Source: Alphaproteobacteria bacterium (GTDB lineage Bacteria; Pseudomonadota; Alphaproteobacteria; Acetobacterales; Acetobacteraceae). Taken from it: a stretch of 49,029 bases of DNA. The stretch spans positions 1-49,029 of the forward strand of contig JAFKFJ010000186.1 of the NCBI GenBank assembly GCA_017307335.1, written 5' to 3'. This document shows positions 8,014 through 15,711 of the stretch, piece after piece. A model generated the notes under the pieces. It saw only the letters and a list, made by a program, of their open reading frames with translations. It was not told the origin of the DNA and did not search any database. Position 1 is the stretch's first letter; every line of letters begins with the position of its first letter. A program made the position numbers and the translations under genes.

Positions 8014-9765
8014 ATGCCGAACCAGAGCGGCAATCCCAAGGTGACCATCGCCGGGGCCGGCGTCGCCGGGCTTGCCGCCGCGCACCGGCTGCTGGAGCGC
8101 AACTACGACGTGACGCTGCTCGAGGCCGATGCGTTCTTCGGCGGCAAGCTCGGCGCGCACCGCGATGTCGGCGTGGATGCGCCTGACCACGACCGGCCCG
8201 CCAGGACCTGCCCCGCCTGCGCGGCGCAGGGCGGCTGCCTCGGCCGGCAGGACTGGCACGAGCATTGTTACCACATGTATTTGAACTGGTATCACAATTT
8301 CTGGGCGCTGATGGACGAGATCGGGGCGCTCGACAATTTCCGGCCGGCGTCGACGGTCTACAACATGTATCCGCGGGCGCCGGACGCGGCGTCGTCGCCG
8401 GCACTGCCGATGGTCAATGTCGGTTCGCCCTGGACGGTGCTCGCCAACATGCGTGCCGGCGTCGGCACACCGCTTGACATACTCCTGTGGGGCCAAGCCC
8501 TGCTCGATCTGGCGGCGGCGCCGGAGCGCCAGGGGCCGATGCTGGAGCGGACCAGCGTTACCGCCTTCATGCAGGCGCTGCCCTATGCGACGGACCAAGC
8601 CCTCGCCGGCACGTACCGCACCACGGCGCAGGCCTTCGCCTCGCCCAGCTACCTGAGCTCGGCCCGCAGCTATCGCGCCCTTCTGAGTTATGGGCTGCGC
8701 CTGCCGGAGCCGAGCATGTGGCTGCTCGCGGCGAGCACCGAGCAGGGGATCTTCACCCCGTGGCTTGCGCATCTCGCCCGCATCGCCCGCCACGTCGAGA
8801 TCAATCCGAGCGGGATGCTCCCACCCGCGCCAGAGGGGGGCGGGCGCGGCGGGAACCTGACCGTGAAGATGCTAACGCCGCTTCAGCAGATCCATCTCGA
8901 TCCGCGCACCGGGCGCGTGACGCGCGTCGACGTCGCGGAATGCAAGATCTCACCCTCCGTGCACCGCAGCAAGTGGAAGGTGAAGTCGGGCTCGAAGCAG
9001 TCGCTGCCGATCGAAGGCGACCTGATCCTCGCCCTGCCGCCGGATGAGCTGAGCTGGATGGTGCGGCCGGACGTGGCGCGCCGAGCGCCGGAGCTGGCCA
9101 ATGCGCGCTACTTGCGCTGCGAGCCGATGATGTCGATCGACCTGTTCTTCAAGCGCAGGCTGGAAGGCCTGCCCAACGGAATCACGGTCCTGCTCGACTC
9201 GCGCTACCAGATGAGCTTTCTCGACACGTCGCAGGCGTGGCGCTACCTCGCGGGCGGCAACACCGTGCTCAACGTGGTGGCGTCGGATGCCGACACGCTG
9301 GCCGCCCGCTTCTACGCCGACAACGACATCATCGGGCTGCTGCTCCGCGAGCTGCAACGCTATGTCGCGTTCACCCCGGAGACGGACCTGTTCACGTGCC
9401 GCACGCACCTGGAGACCAACGTGGGCGAACGGCTGTTCGTCAACCAGGTTGGAAGCTGGCAGTGGCGGCCGGAGACGACGTGCGGCATTCCCAACCTCTA
9501 CATCGCGGGCGACCACTGCAAGACCGTCATCGACGTCGTCACGGTGGAGGGGGCGGTTGTCAGCGGGCTGATGGCGGCGGAGGCGGTGCGCCGGCGCCAC
9601 GGGCACGGGCGCCCGATCGACATCCGCGTGCCTGACCAGTATCCGGTTGCGGCGCTCGGGGCGCTGGCGGCGGCGCAGCGACCGTTTGCCTATTTCGCCC
9701 GTGCCCTCGCCGCCGGCGATTCGGCGCTGCGGCGCGGCTATCGTCAGTGGTTTCCCAACGGATAG
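8014..9765 (+). CDS. FAD-dependent oxidoreductase, phytoene-desaturase/amine-oxidase-like
   Basis: Flavoprotein of the phytoene-desaturase/amine-oxidase superfamily, 583 residues. The N-terminal dinucleotide-binding fold has GAGVAG (14-19) and the ribose-binding acidic residue E37 followed by GGK. The C-terminal FAD segment reads NLYIAGDHCKTV. Relatives desaturate or isomerise isoprenoids or oxidise amines. The neighbouring prenyl synthase favours an isoprenoid or lipid substrate. Residues C66, C69 and C75 form a C-x2-C-x5-C cluster in a loop rich in His and Cys (C85, H82, H84, H87), which could bind a metal. The start is fixed by an AGGAGGT ribosome-binding site (8000-8006) just before the ATG at 8014. 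The gene is divergent from the helical-protein operon, and its last 22 bases overlap the convergent decarboxylase-like gene. Confidence 0.85.
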   Translation: MPNQSGNPKVTIAGAGVAGLAAAHRLLERNYDVTLLEADAFFGGKLGAHRDVGVDAPDHDRPARTCPACAAQGGCLGRQDWHEHCYHMYLNWYHNFWALMDEIGALDNFRPASTVYNMYPRAPDAASSPALPMVNVGSPWTVLANMRAGVGTPLDILLWGQALLDLAAAPERQGPMLERTSVTAFMQALPYATDQALAGTYRTTAQAFASPSYLSSARSYRALLSYGLRLPEPSMWLLAASTEQGIFTPWLAHLARIARHVEINPSGMLPPAPEGGGRGGNLTVKMLTPLQQIHLDPRTGRVTRVDVAECKISPSVHRSKWKVKSGSKQSLPIEGDLILALPPDELSWMVRPDVARRAPELANARYLRCEPMMSIDLFFKRRLEGLPNGITVLLDSRYQMSFLDTSQAWRYLAGGNTVLNVVASDADTLAARFYADNDIIGLLLRELQRYVAFTPETDLFTCRTHLETNVGERLFVNQVGSWQWRPETTCGIPNLYIAGDHCKTVIDVVTVEGAVVSGLMAAEAVRRRHGHGRPIDIRVPDQYPVAALGALAAAQRPFAYFARALAAGDSALRRGYRQWFPNG

Positions 9766-10928
9766 GGCCCGAGCGGCCCGGGCGCCATCAGCGCGCCGTG
9801 CATGCGCTCGCTCCATCCGTTCGCCGCCGGAAGCACTTGGTCCACCCCGAGCGCGCGCAACTGCGCGCAGAGACAGACGGCACGGTCCCCGGCGCAGAAG
9901 CATGAGCCCTTCGCACCCTCGTTCGCCAGGGTGCCGAGCTGCAGCCGGACCGGGCCGCCGACCTGCACCCCCTCGCCGCTGCCGCTGCGGTCGAGAACCG
10001 CGCGCACCGGCCCGGCGAGCCCGTCTTCCGCGGCGGCCTCGCGTAGCGAGTAGATCACCAGCGGCACGCCGTGCGACCGCGCGGTGCCGAAGCGCGGCAC
10101 GGTGAAGACGAAATCGCCCTCGTCGCCCTCGGCGGTGTGGAATCGCACCGCGGCCTTGCCGTACTGGACCTGCAGGTCCGGGCAGAAATCCTTCTTCAGG
10201 CCCCAGATGCGGCGGGCCGGTTCGAGGGAGAAGGCATCGCTCACGATCAGCCGTGCGAACAGCGTGCCGGGGGCGGCTGCCGCCGATCCGCGCGGCGTGA
10301 GACAGAGCGCCAGCGCGATCTCCCGATACCGGCCGAAGTCGCTGACCCGATAGTCGACGCCGAGCAGCACCACCAGGCCGCGCCCGTGGCCGCAATCGAG
10401 CGGCTCGAACGCTTCCAGCAGCCGCGTGTCGCCGCGGGCGATCTCGGCCATCAGCGCGGCCAACTTCGCCACCGGCGCGAACCATGCGGCCCAGCCCTGC
10501 GAGGCGTCGAGCACACGCGCCGGCACGACGAACGGCACGGGCACGCCGGCCTTGCCGAGCTGCCACACGCCGCCCATCGCCGCCGGCCTGCTGTCGCCGA
10601 TCGGCACCTGATAGGCGCTCAGCAGGTCCTCCGGCACGCTGCGCAGCCGCGCGGTCATGCCCTCGATCGCGGTCGGCACCACGGCGAGCAGGCCGCCCAG
10701 CAGGTTGGCGTATTCCTCGGCGCAGTCGGCCAGGAGGCGCTCGGCGCTCCATTGCCCGAGCAACCCCTCCAACGAGCGGCGGCTGGACCGGCGCAGCGCA
10801 TCGGCCGCGAGGCGCCAGGGCCGGCTCAGCACCTCGTCGCCAGCGCGCAGATACGTGTCGAGCAGGCGATAGAGGTCGAGCGTCGTCAAGCGCGGCTCAA
10901 GAACGGGGTGGCTCCGGTGCGGCGGCAT
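9744..10928 (-). CDS. Acetoacetate decarboxylase-like protein with helical N-terminal extension
   Basis: Protein of 394 residues with two parts. Residues about 15-98 are helical, with alternating Arg/Leu/Ala (AADALRRSSRRSLEGLL), and resemble the phasin-like proteins next door. Residues about 105-394 resemble the acetoacetate decarboxylase superfamily. The region with YREIALAL and later SDAF, IWGLKKD gives a Lys pair (K245-K246) at the place of the catalytic Schiff-base lysine and its neighbour. True acetoacetate decarboxylase removes CO2 from acetoacetate, but many superfamily members act on other keto acids or are uncharacterised, so the reaction is open. The start ATG at 10928 has a GAGGGAG ribosome-binding site; the longer frame to 10967 does not look needed. 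The gene converges with the FAD oxidoreductase (22-base overlap) and faces the same cluster. Confidence 0.75.
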   Translation of the reverse strand: MPPHRSHPVLEPRLTTLDLYRLLDTYLRAGDEVLSRPWRLAADALRRSSRRSLEGLLGQWSAERLLADCAEEYANLLGGLLAVVPTAIEGMTARLRSVPEDLLSAYQVPIGDSRPAAMGGVWQLGKAGVPVPFVVPARVLDASQGWAAWFAPVAKLAALMAEIARGDTRLLEAFEPLDCGHGRGLVVLLGVDYRVSDFGRYREIALALCLTPRGSAAAAPGTLFARLIVSDAFSLEPARRIWGLKKDFCPDLQVQYGKAAVRFHTAEGDEGDFVFTVPRFGTARSHGVPLVIYSLREAAAEDGLAGPVRAVLDRSGSGEGVQVGGPVRLQLGTLANEGAKGSCFCAGDRAVCLCAQLRALGVDQVLPAANGWSERMHGALMAPGPLGPYPLGNH

Positions 10929-11101
10929 GGTGCGGCTCCCTCGCTCGGGGCGGATCGGCTTGGGCAAGCTCAGTGTGCAACCCGCTGAAGGAGCAGAGTC
11001 CCTGGGTTGAGCCGGCCTCAGTGCCGCCCCTCGCTCCGGACGGCAGCAAAACGACGCCAGACCCGGCGAACGCGATCGCGCGCCTTGTGGCGCGGCTCAT
11101 A

Positions 11102-11932
11102 TCACTTAGCCGGGAACGGCAACTCCGGCACGAACTTGAACGGATAGTCCGGCTCCCGGTAGCCGTGTGGATCCTGCCGCTTGGGCAGCTTCACCTTCTC
11201 GCGCGGCAGTGACTCGTAGGGCACCCGGCTCAGCAGGTGGTTGATAATGTTGAGCCTCGCCCGCCGCTTGTCGTCCGAGCGTGCGACGAACCAGGGCGCC
11301 CATGCCGTGTCGGTGGCCGCGAACATCGCATCGCGCGCGCGCGAGTAGTCGTACCAGCGGTTATAGGACCTGAGGTCCATCGGCGAGAGTTTCCAGATCT
11401 TGCGACCATCATCGATGCGCGCCTCCATCCGCCGGGCCTGCTCCTCCTGACTGACCTCGAGCCAATATTTTGTGAGGAGGATGCCGGAATCGACCATCGC
11501 CTTCTCCACCCCGGGCGTCATGTGCAGAAAGCGTTCGACGATCTCCTCGGAGCAGAATCCCATGACGCGCTCGACCCCGGCGCGATTGTACCAACTCCGA
11601 TCGAAGATCACGACCTCGCCGGCCGCCGGCAGGTGCGGCAGGTAGCGCTGGATGTACATCTGGGACTTCTCGCGTTCGGTTGGCGCTGGCAGCGCCACCA
11701 CGCGGAATATGCGCGGGCTGACCCGCTCCGTGATCGCCTTGATCGTTCCGCCCTTGCCGGCACCGTCGCGACCCTCGAACAGGACGCAGACCTTCAGTCC
11801 CTTGTGCACCACCCACTGCTGCAGCTTGACCAATTCGACATGCAGGCGCGCGAGTTCCTTGTCGTACGCGCCCCGCTTGAGCTTTCCGTTTGGCTCCGCC
11901 GCCGCCTTCTGCGCCTTCTTCTCCGTCGACAT
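11102..11932 (-). CDS. ppk2: Polyphosphate kinase 2 family protein
   Basis: PPK2 family kinase that moves phosphate between polyphosphate and nucleotides, usually making NTPs from NDPs or AMP at the cost of polyphosphate. A single-domain form of 276 residues with Walker A GRDGAGKGG (54-62), the Walker B-like segment VVIFDRSWYNR (107-117) and a basic lid region around residues 190-215 (ARRMEARI, GRKIWKLS). The start at 11932 has a good AAGGGGGGAG ribosome-binding site; the frame upstream to 12043 overlaps the preceding gene and is not used. It lies 25 bases after an unknown coiled-coil gene on the same strand, and the pair probably share the promoter with an FNR-type box near 12.56 kb. Nucleotide preference (class I, II or III) is not decided here. 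Confidence 0.92.
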   Translation of the reverse strand: MSTEKKAQKAAAEPNGKLKRGAYDKELARLHVELVKLQQWVVHKGLKVCVLFEGRDGAGKGGTIKAITERVSPRIFRVVALPAPTEREKSQMYIQRYLPHLPAAGEVVIFDRSWYNRAGVERVMGFCSEEIVERFLHMTPGVEKAMVDSGILLTKYWLEVSQEEQARRMEARIDDGRKIWKLSPMDLRSYNRWYDYSRARDAMFAATDTAWAPWFVARSDDKRRARLNIINHLLSRVPYESLPREKVKLPKRQDPHGYREPDYPFKFVPELPFPAK

Positions 11933-11957
11933 CGCGCTCCCCCCTTCGCCACGCGCC

Positions 11958-12479
11958 CTAAAGCTGTCCTTCGGCTGCGCTCTTGGGCCAGGAGAGCACG
12001 AGGCCGATATCGCCCGGCACACCGCCCGGAAAACTGAGGACACGGGCGCCGAGCGAGAAGCCGCCCGGCTTCAGGTGCTTCTCCCAGTATTCATAGACCG
12101 GCCGGGTGCCCTTGGGCATGGTCGCGAGCCATTCCGGTTCCCGCGGTTTGGCAGCCCCTTCCGCGTCGTCCGGCCTGTTGATCGGTGGGAGACCCGCGTT
12201 GTTCACCGCGCGTCCGTTGTCCGTGCAGAAACTGCTCGGGAAAGATGTCAGCATCAGCTCCGTCTCGCCGCGGTCGAAGGCGCGGCGGATCCTCTCCTGC
12301 AACGCCTGCACGCGCGCCTCGGTGACCTCGAAATCGTCCAGGCGCTGTTTGAATGCGGCAAGCTCTTCGGCCTGCTTGCGCTGAAGCTGCTCCTCGGCCT
12401 CCCGCTCCCGCTGGCGTCGCGCCGCGCGCTCGGCGAACAAGTCGGACACAGATAGACTTGGGGCTGGGGCATCGGACAT
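11958..12479 (-). CDS. Coiled-coil protein of unknown function upstream of ppk2
   Basis: A 173-residue protein I do not recognise. Residues about 10-70 form a charged Arg/Glu/Gln-rich coiled coil (RQREREAEEQLQRKQAEELA). The second half is a compact domain with ELMLTSFPSSFCTDNGRAVNN and a C-terminal stretch with PVYEYWEKHLKP and GGVPGDIGLVLSWP. It has no signal peptide or membrane helix, so it is probably cytoplasmic. It is the first gene of the unit with ppk2 (25-base gap), so a partner role in polyphosphate or nucleotide metabolism under low oxygen is possible. That is inferred from position and the upstream FNR-type site only. Confidence 0.78.
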   Translation of the reverse strand: MSDAPAPSLSVSDLFAERAARRQREREAEEQLQRKQAEELAAFKQRLDDFEVTEARVQALQERIRRAFDRGETELMLTSFPSSFCTDNGRAVNNAGLPPINRPDDAEGAAKPREPEWLATMPKGTRPVYEYWEKHLKPGGFSLGARVLSFPGGVPGDIGLVLSWPKSAAEGQL

Positions 12480-12531
12480 GCGATCTCTCCCGCTCGGCGG
12501 ACACCTCGGATATCCGCATCATCGCGGGTGG

Positions 12532-12537
12532 ACTGTA
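12532..12537 (-). promoter_or_regulatory. Candidate -10 element for the coiled-coil/ppk2 operon
   Basis: On the minus strand this hexamer reads TACAGT, a 4 of 6 match to TATAAT. It would place the transcription start near 12525, about 45 bases before the coiled-coil gene start. The FNR-type palindrome at 12559-12572 would then be centred close to -41, the usual spacing for class II activation. No good -35 box is needed in that arrangement. Confidence 0.4.
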
Positions 12538-12558
12538 CCGCGTCACTGTTGGGCGACC

Positions 12559-12572
12559 TTGACGCAGGTCAA
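12559..12572. promoter_or_regulatory. FNR/FixK-type operator (TTGAC-N4-GTCAA)
   Basis: The 14 bases TTGACGCAGGTCAA form a perfect interrupted palindrome of the CRP/FNR-family type TTGA-N6-TCAA, bound in alphaproteobacteria by FNR, FixK or NnrR/Dnr regulators under low oxygen or nitric oxide. It lies between the divergent ppk2 and marC units. Its centre is about 41 bases upstream of the predicted ppk2-side start, so activation of that operon fits best. Relative to marC it is only 36 bases before the ATG at 12608. Confidence 0.6.
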
Positions 12573-12607
12573 TCGGGGTGAGGCGGGAGTCTGAAAGGGT
12601 AGACTCC

Positions 12608-13387
12608 ATGCACAAGGGGTTGCAGGGCACCGGGTGGACGGCAGCACGTGCCCGCGCGCCGGCGAGCGTGCCGCCGGCATCGTTCCGCTGCGCCGCCAGG
12701 GCGGCGCTGCTGCTCAGCCTTGTGCCGATGTCGGCGCGGGCCGGAGTGAGCTCGGTGACCGGGATTCAGCCGCTCGACTGGCAGACGATCTTCGCGCTGT
12801 TGTTTCTCATGCTGGGCCCGATCAAGATCCTCGGCCCCTTCGTCGCCATGACGCAGGGAACGGAGCCGGTGTTCCAACGCCGGCTCGCGACGCGGGCCTT
12901 CCTGTTTTCGGTCGCGGCGGTGGCGATCGCGGCGGGAATGGGCCGGCGGATGCTGGCGAGCTTCGCTATTCCGCTGCAGGTGCTCGTGCTCACCGGCGGG
13001 CTGATCCTGTTTCTCGTCGCGTTGCAGCAGGTGCTGCAGCAGTACAGCGTCCGCCCACTAGTGCGGACGGAGCCGCCGACCTTCGCGCTGGCCTTCACCC
13101 CACTTGCGTTTCCGACGATCGTGACGCCATACGGGATCGCCGCAGTGATCATCTTCATGGCAGTCGCTCCCGATGCGACGGCTAGCGCCATTGTCGCGGG
13201 CCTCGTGCTGCTCGTGCTCGCGCTTGACTGGGTGGCGATGCTGTTCGCCCACACGGTGATCCGCTGGCTGGGGGCGGTGCTACAACTGTTCGGAGTAGTA
13301 TTGGGCGTGACGCAGGTGGCGCTGGGGCTCGAGATCATACTCAGGAGTCTTGGGCGTCTCGGCATGGTCGAGGCAGGTGGGCCATAG
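12608..13387 (+). CDS. MarC/NAAT family integral membrane protein
   Basis: Inner-membrane protein of the MarC (UPF0056) family, function still unclear despite old links to multidrug resistance. After a basic, signal-like N-terminus (residues 1-45) come six likely membrane helices. The family-typical first helix reads LFLMLGPIKILGPF, where relatives have an N-P-x-G block, and a later helix carries LVLTGGLILFLVALQ. At 259 residues from the ATG it is slightly longer than typical members (about 200-220) because of the N-terminal extension. A GTG at 12578 in the same frame is the alternative start. The SYLF gene follows 15 bases later and is probably co-transcribed. Confidence 0.82.
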   Translation: MHKGLQGTGWTAARARAPASVPPASFRCAARAALLLSLVPMSARAGVSSVTGIQPLDWQTIFALLFLMLGPIKILGPFVAMTQGTEPVFQRRLATRAFLFSVAAVAIAAGMGRRMLASFAIPLQVLVLTGGLILFLVALQQVLQQYSVRPLVRTEPPTFALAFTPLAFPTIVTPYGIAAVIIFMAVAPDATASAIVAGLVLLVLALDWVAMLFAHTVIRWLGAVLQLFGVVLGVTQVALGLEIILRSLGRLGMVEAGGP

Positions 13388-13402
13388 GGCTGGGAGGGAG
13401 AG

Positions 13403-14017
13403 GTGGACAAAGACATGCGGTCGGACCAAGGGAGCGAGGCGGTGGCAATGGCGTCAAGCGGTGTGTCGCGGCGACGGCTCATCGCCGCCCTGCCGGCAGC
13501 CGGGGTGCTGGCGCTCGCAGGGGCCCGTGCGGCGCACGCGGCCTCGGCGGCGGTGCTCAGCCGCGACGCCGAGAGCGCTTTGCGACGCCTCTACGCACAG
13601 GAATCGCGAACGCGCAAACTGGGGGAGGCGGCGGTCGCCATCCTCGTCTTCCCGAAGATTACTAAGGCCGGGCTGCTCATCGGCGGCCAGTATGGTGAGG
13701 GCGCGCTCCTCGAGGATGGCAAGGCAACCGACTACTACAGCATCGCCGCCGGTTCCTTCGGGCTGCAGATCGGCGCGCAAACCTTCAGCTATGCGCTGTT
13801 CTTCATGAAACGTTCGGCGCTCGACTATCTGCGCAAGAGCGACGGCTGGTCGATTGGCTCCGGGCCGAGCGTGGTCGTGCTGGACAAGGGCGCTGCAGCA
13901 TCGGCGACAAGCACCACGCTGACGCAGGACGTCTACGCGATCCCGTTCGGCCAGTCGGGGCTGATGGCGGGGATCGGCCTGGAGGGGTCCAAGATCAGCC
14001 GCATCACCCCGAGCTGA
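13403..14017 (+). CDS. Secreted SYLF-domain (Ysc84-like) lipid-binding protein
   Basis: Protein of 204 residues with a Tat-type signal (SRRRLIAALPAAGVLALAG, about residues 22-40, ending AHAAS) and a SYLF/Ysc84 domain. Recognisable blocks are AILVFPKITKAGLLIGGQYGEG, then SFGLQIGAQTFSYALFFM. The domain binds phosphoinositides in eukaryotes; bacterial members are periplasmic and of unknown role. The chosen GTG has a GGGAGG ribosome-binding site 5 bases upstream; an ATG four codons later is possible. It follows marC by 15 bases and meets the Mla operon end-to-end, with a shared hairpin over both stop codons. Confidence 0.85.
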   Translation: MDKDMRSDQGSEAVAMASSGVSRRRLIAALPAAGVLALAGARAAHAASAAVLSRDAESALRRLYAQESRTRKLGEAAVAILVFPKITKAGLLIGGQYGEGALLEDGKATDYYSIAAGSFGLQIGAQTFSYALFFMKRSALDYLRKSDGWSIGSGPSVVVLDKGAAASATSTTLTQDVYAIPFGQSGLMAGIGLEGSKISRITPS

Positions 14018-14047
14018 GCCTGCGACCACGCACGAGGGTGGCTCAGC
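14013..14047. terminator. Bidirectional hairpin between convergent operons
   Basis: GCTGAGCC (14013-14020) pairs perfectly with GGCTCAGC (14040-14047), with an additional inner ACC/GGT pairing. The stem covers the stop codons of both the SYLF gene and the convergent lipoprotein gene. The position suggests a shared terminator; there is no T-run on either strand. Confidence 0.45.
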
Positions 14048-14660
14048 GCGCGCCGGTGGGGATCACTTGGCGGACCGATGCCGCCATGTCGGCGGCGAGC
14101 CGGTCGAGGTTGCGGTTCAGAGCCGCGACCTCGGCCGACGCGTGAACGCCGCTCGAAGCCGACGTCTGGACCGGCGCGGTGTAGACCGCCTGAAAATGGC
14201 GGGCCGCGCCGTCGCGTCGCTCGTCGAAGATCGTCCAGCGCGCGGCGAGCACGGTGTTGCTGTCCGGTCCGCGCTCGAAAGCGTCGACCGTCAGCGCGAC
14301 TTCCGCATCCACCTTGGGCGGGCTGCTTCCGCTGGTCACGACAAAACCGTCTTTTGCGAGCAGCTTGCCGAGATCGACCGTGAGCACACGCCCGAGTCCC
14401 GCCGACAACCCCTCGCCCCAGCGCTCGCCGTCGCTGACCAGTAGCTTGTGATCGGCGGTGCGCGCGACGATCTCGCGTCGGTCGAGATAGTCGGGGATCG
14501 TGACCGGCAGGATAGCGAGTGTCCGGACGCCGACGCTGCGTGCCGGCAATGCCGTGTCGGGACCGGCGATCGGGTTGAGCACATAGAGCTGTGGCGGCGG
14601 CAGCGTGCAGCCCACAAGCGCGAGCACGCCGAGCGTGCTGAGCCGTCCCAGGCGGCTCAT
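14043..14660 (-). CDS. ABC-transport auxiliary lipoprotein (PqiC/DUF330-like)
   Basis: Outer-membrane-type lipoprotein of the ABC_trans_aux family, which includes PqiC and accompanies MCE lipid transporters. The lipobox LVGC gives a lipidated Cys at position 18. The mature part carries the family block YVLNP, then LAILPVTIPDYLDRREIV. At 205 residues it has normal length. Its ATG overlaps the stop of the MCE gene by 4 bases, so it is the last gene of the Mla-type operon. It probably anchors or caps the MCE assembly at the outer membrane. Confidence 0.87.
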   Translation of the reverse strand: MSRLGRLSTLGVLALVGCTLPPPQLYVLNPIAGPDTALPARSVGVRTLAILPVTIPDYLDRREIVARTADHKLLVSDGERWGEGLSAGLGRVLTVDLGKLLAKDGFVVTSGSSPPKVDAEVALTVDAFERGPDSNTVLAARWTIFDERRDGAARHFQAVYTAPVQTSASSGVHASAEVAALNRNLDRLAADMAASVRQVIPTGAR

Positions 14661-15697
14661 CGCGAGCGACCCACGATCAGCGCGTTGGGGTTGCGCTCCA
14701 GCTCCGCGGCCAGGCCACGGAGCGAGGAGGAGGCGGCTGCAAGGTTGCGCATCGTGTCTTCCAGATTCTGGCGCAGCGGCGAGCGCGTGGAGAGCACGCC
14801 GGTGCCGGTGAACATGCTCGCCTGCGCGCTCTGCGCCAGCAAATCGATCGATCGCGCCGCCGCTCGCAGCTCGCCGATCAACGGTCCGGCCTGCTGGCCG
14901 GCGGTGTCAAGCACCTTCGCGAGGCTGGTGAGCGACGCGTCGGCCTTCGGCTGCAAGCCCCTTACCGTCTCGGTCGCCTGATCGGCGGTGCGGGTGACGG
15001 CCGCCAACGTCCCGTCCGCCCGTTTCAGGGTGTCGCTGATCTGCGGCGTGAGCGTCGAGATCAGGCCGCGGGCCTCTCCGAGGCTGGCGGAGAGGTCCGC
15101 CATCGCGCTGCGTACCTCCGGCGCACGGAGCAGCGTCTCGAGAGATTTGAGGCTCCCCAGCGCCGATTCGGCGATCGCCTGCAGCGGCAGGCCGGAGAGC
15201 TTGCTCTTGATCTCCTGGATCTCCGACGGCACCGAGGGAATTTCCAGCACGCCGGGCGTTTCGTGCACGAACTTGGCGGGCGTGCCGGGGAAGTAGTCCA
15301 GCAGGACCTGAAGCTGGCCGGTGATCAAGCTTTGGCTGACGAGCTGCGCGCGCAGCCCGCGCGCAATCATCTCCTTGCGTACATCCTCGCTGAGTTCCTC
15401 GCCGCCGTTGAACGTTACGGCATCCGGCGTGAACTTCATGAACACGGGGATGCGCGCCTCGCCGGTCTTCGCCGAGACCTGGAGCACGATGCGGGTGACG
15501 CTGCCGATCGGCACACCCCGGTAGGTGACCGGCGCGCCCACCGACAGACCCGCGACCGAACCTTCGAAATACGTGACCGCGGTGGTCGAGCGGCTGAACA
15601 GACGGATGCTACCGAAAAGTGCGATCGCCGCGACGAGCAAGGCCAGCGCGATAACCACGAAACTGCCGACGGCGCGGGCGTTGTTCGATCTGGGCAT
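14657..15697 (-). CDS. MCE-domain lipid transport protein (MlaD-like)
   Basis: Periplasmic substrate-binding component of a retrograde or anterograde phospholipid transporter. A single N-terminal membrane anchor (about residues 10-32) is followed by an MCE domain (about 38-116, with YFEGSVAGLSVGAPVTYRGV and later GQLQVLLDYFPG). A long helical C-terminal part (about 150-346) probably forms a coiled-coil needle or tunnel. At 346 residues it is longer than E. coli MlaD (about 183) and closer to PqiB/Ttg2-like or plant-type forms with one MCE domain. It sits between the ATPase gene (14-base gap) and the lipoprotein gene (4-base overlap). Transport direction is unknown. Confidence 0.9.
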   Translation of the reverse strand: MPRSNNARAVGSFVVIALALLVAAIALFGSIRLFSRSTTAVTYFEGSVAGLSVGAPVTYRGVPIGSVTRIVLQVSAKTGEARIPVFMKFTPDAVTFNGGEELSEDVRKEMIARGLRAQLVSQSLITGQLQVLLDYFPGTPAKFVHETPGVLEIPSVPSEIQEIKSKLSGLPLQAIAESALGSLKSLETLLRAPEVRSAMADLSASLGEARGLISTLTPQISDTLKRADGTLAAVTRTADQATETVRGLQPKADASLTSLAKVLDTAGQQAGPLIGELRAAARSIDLLAQSAQASMFTGTGVLSTRSPLRQNLEDTMRNLAAASSSLRGLAAELERNPNALIVGRSR

Positions 15698-15711
15698 GGC
15701 TCTCTCTTTTC

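Noticed and set aside
8950-10752. 600-codon minus-strand frame
   Set aside because: It lies antisense to the FAD oxidoreductase and in another frame of the decarboxylase-like gene; no motif found.
10897-11100. Minus-strand frame between ppk2 and the decarboxylase-like gene
   Set aside because: No ribosome-binding site, no hydrophobic signal core or motif, and it runs into the start of the next gene.
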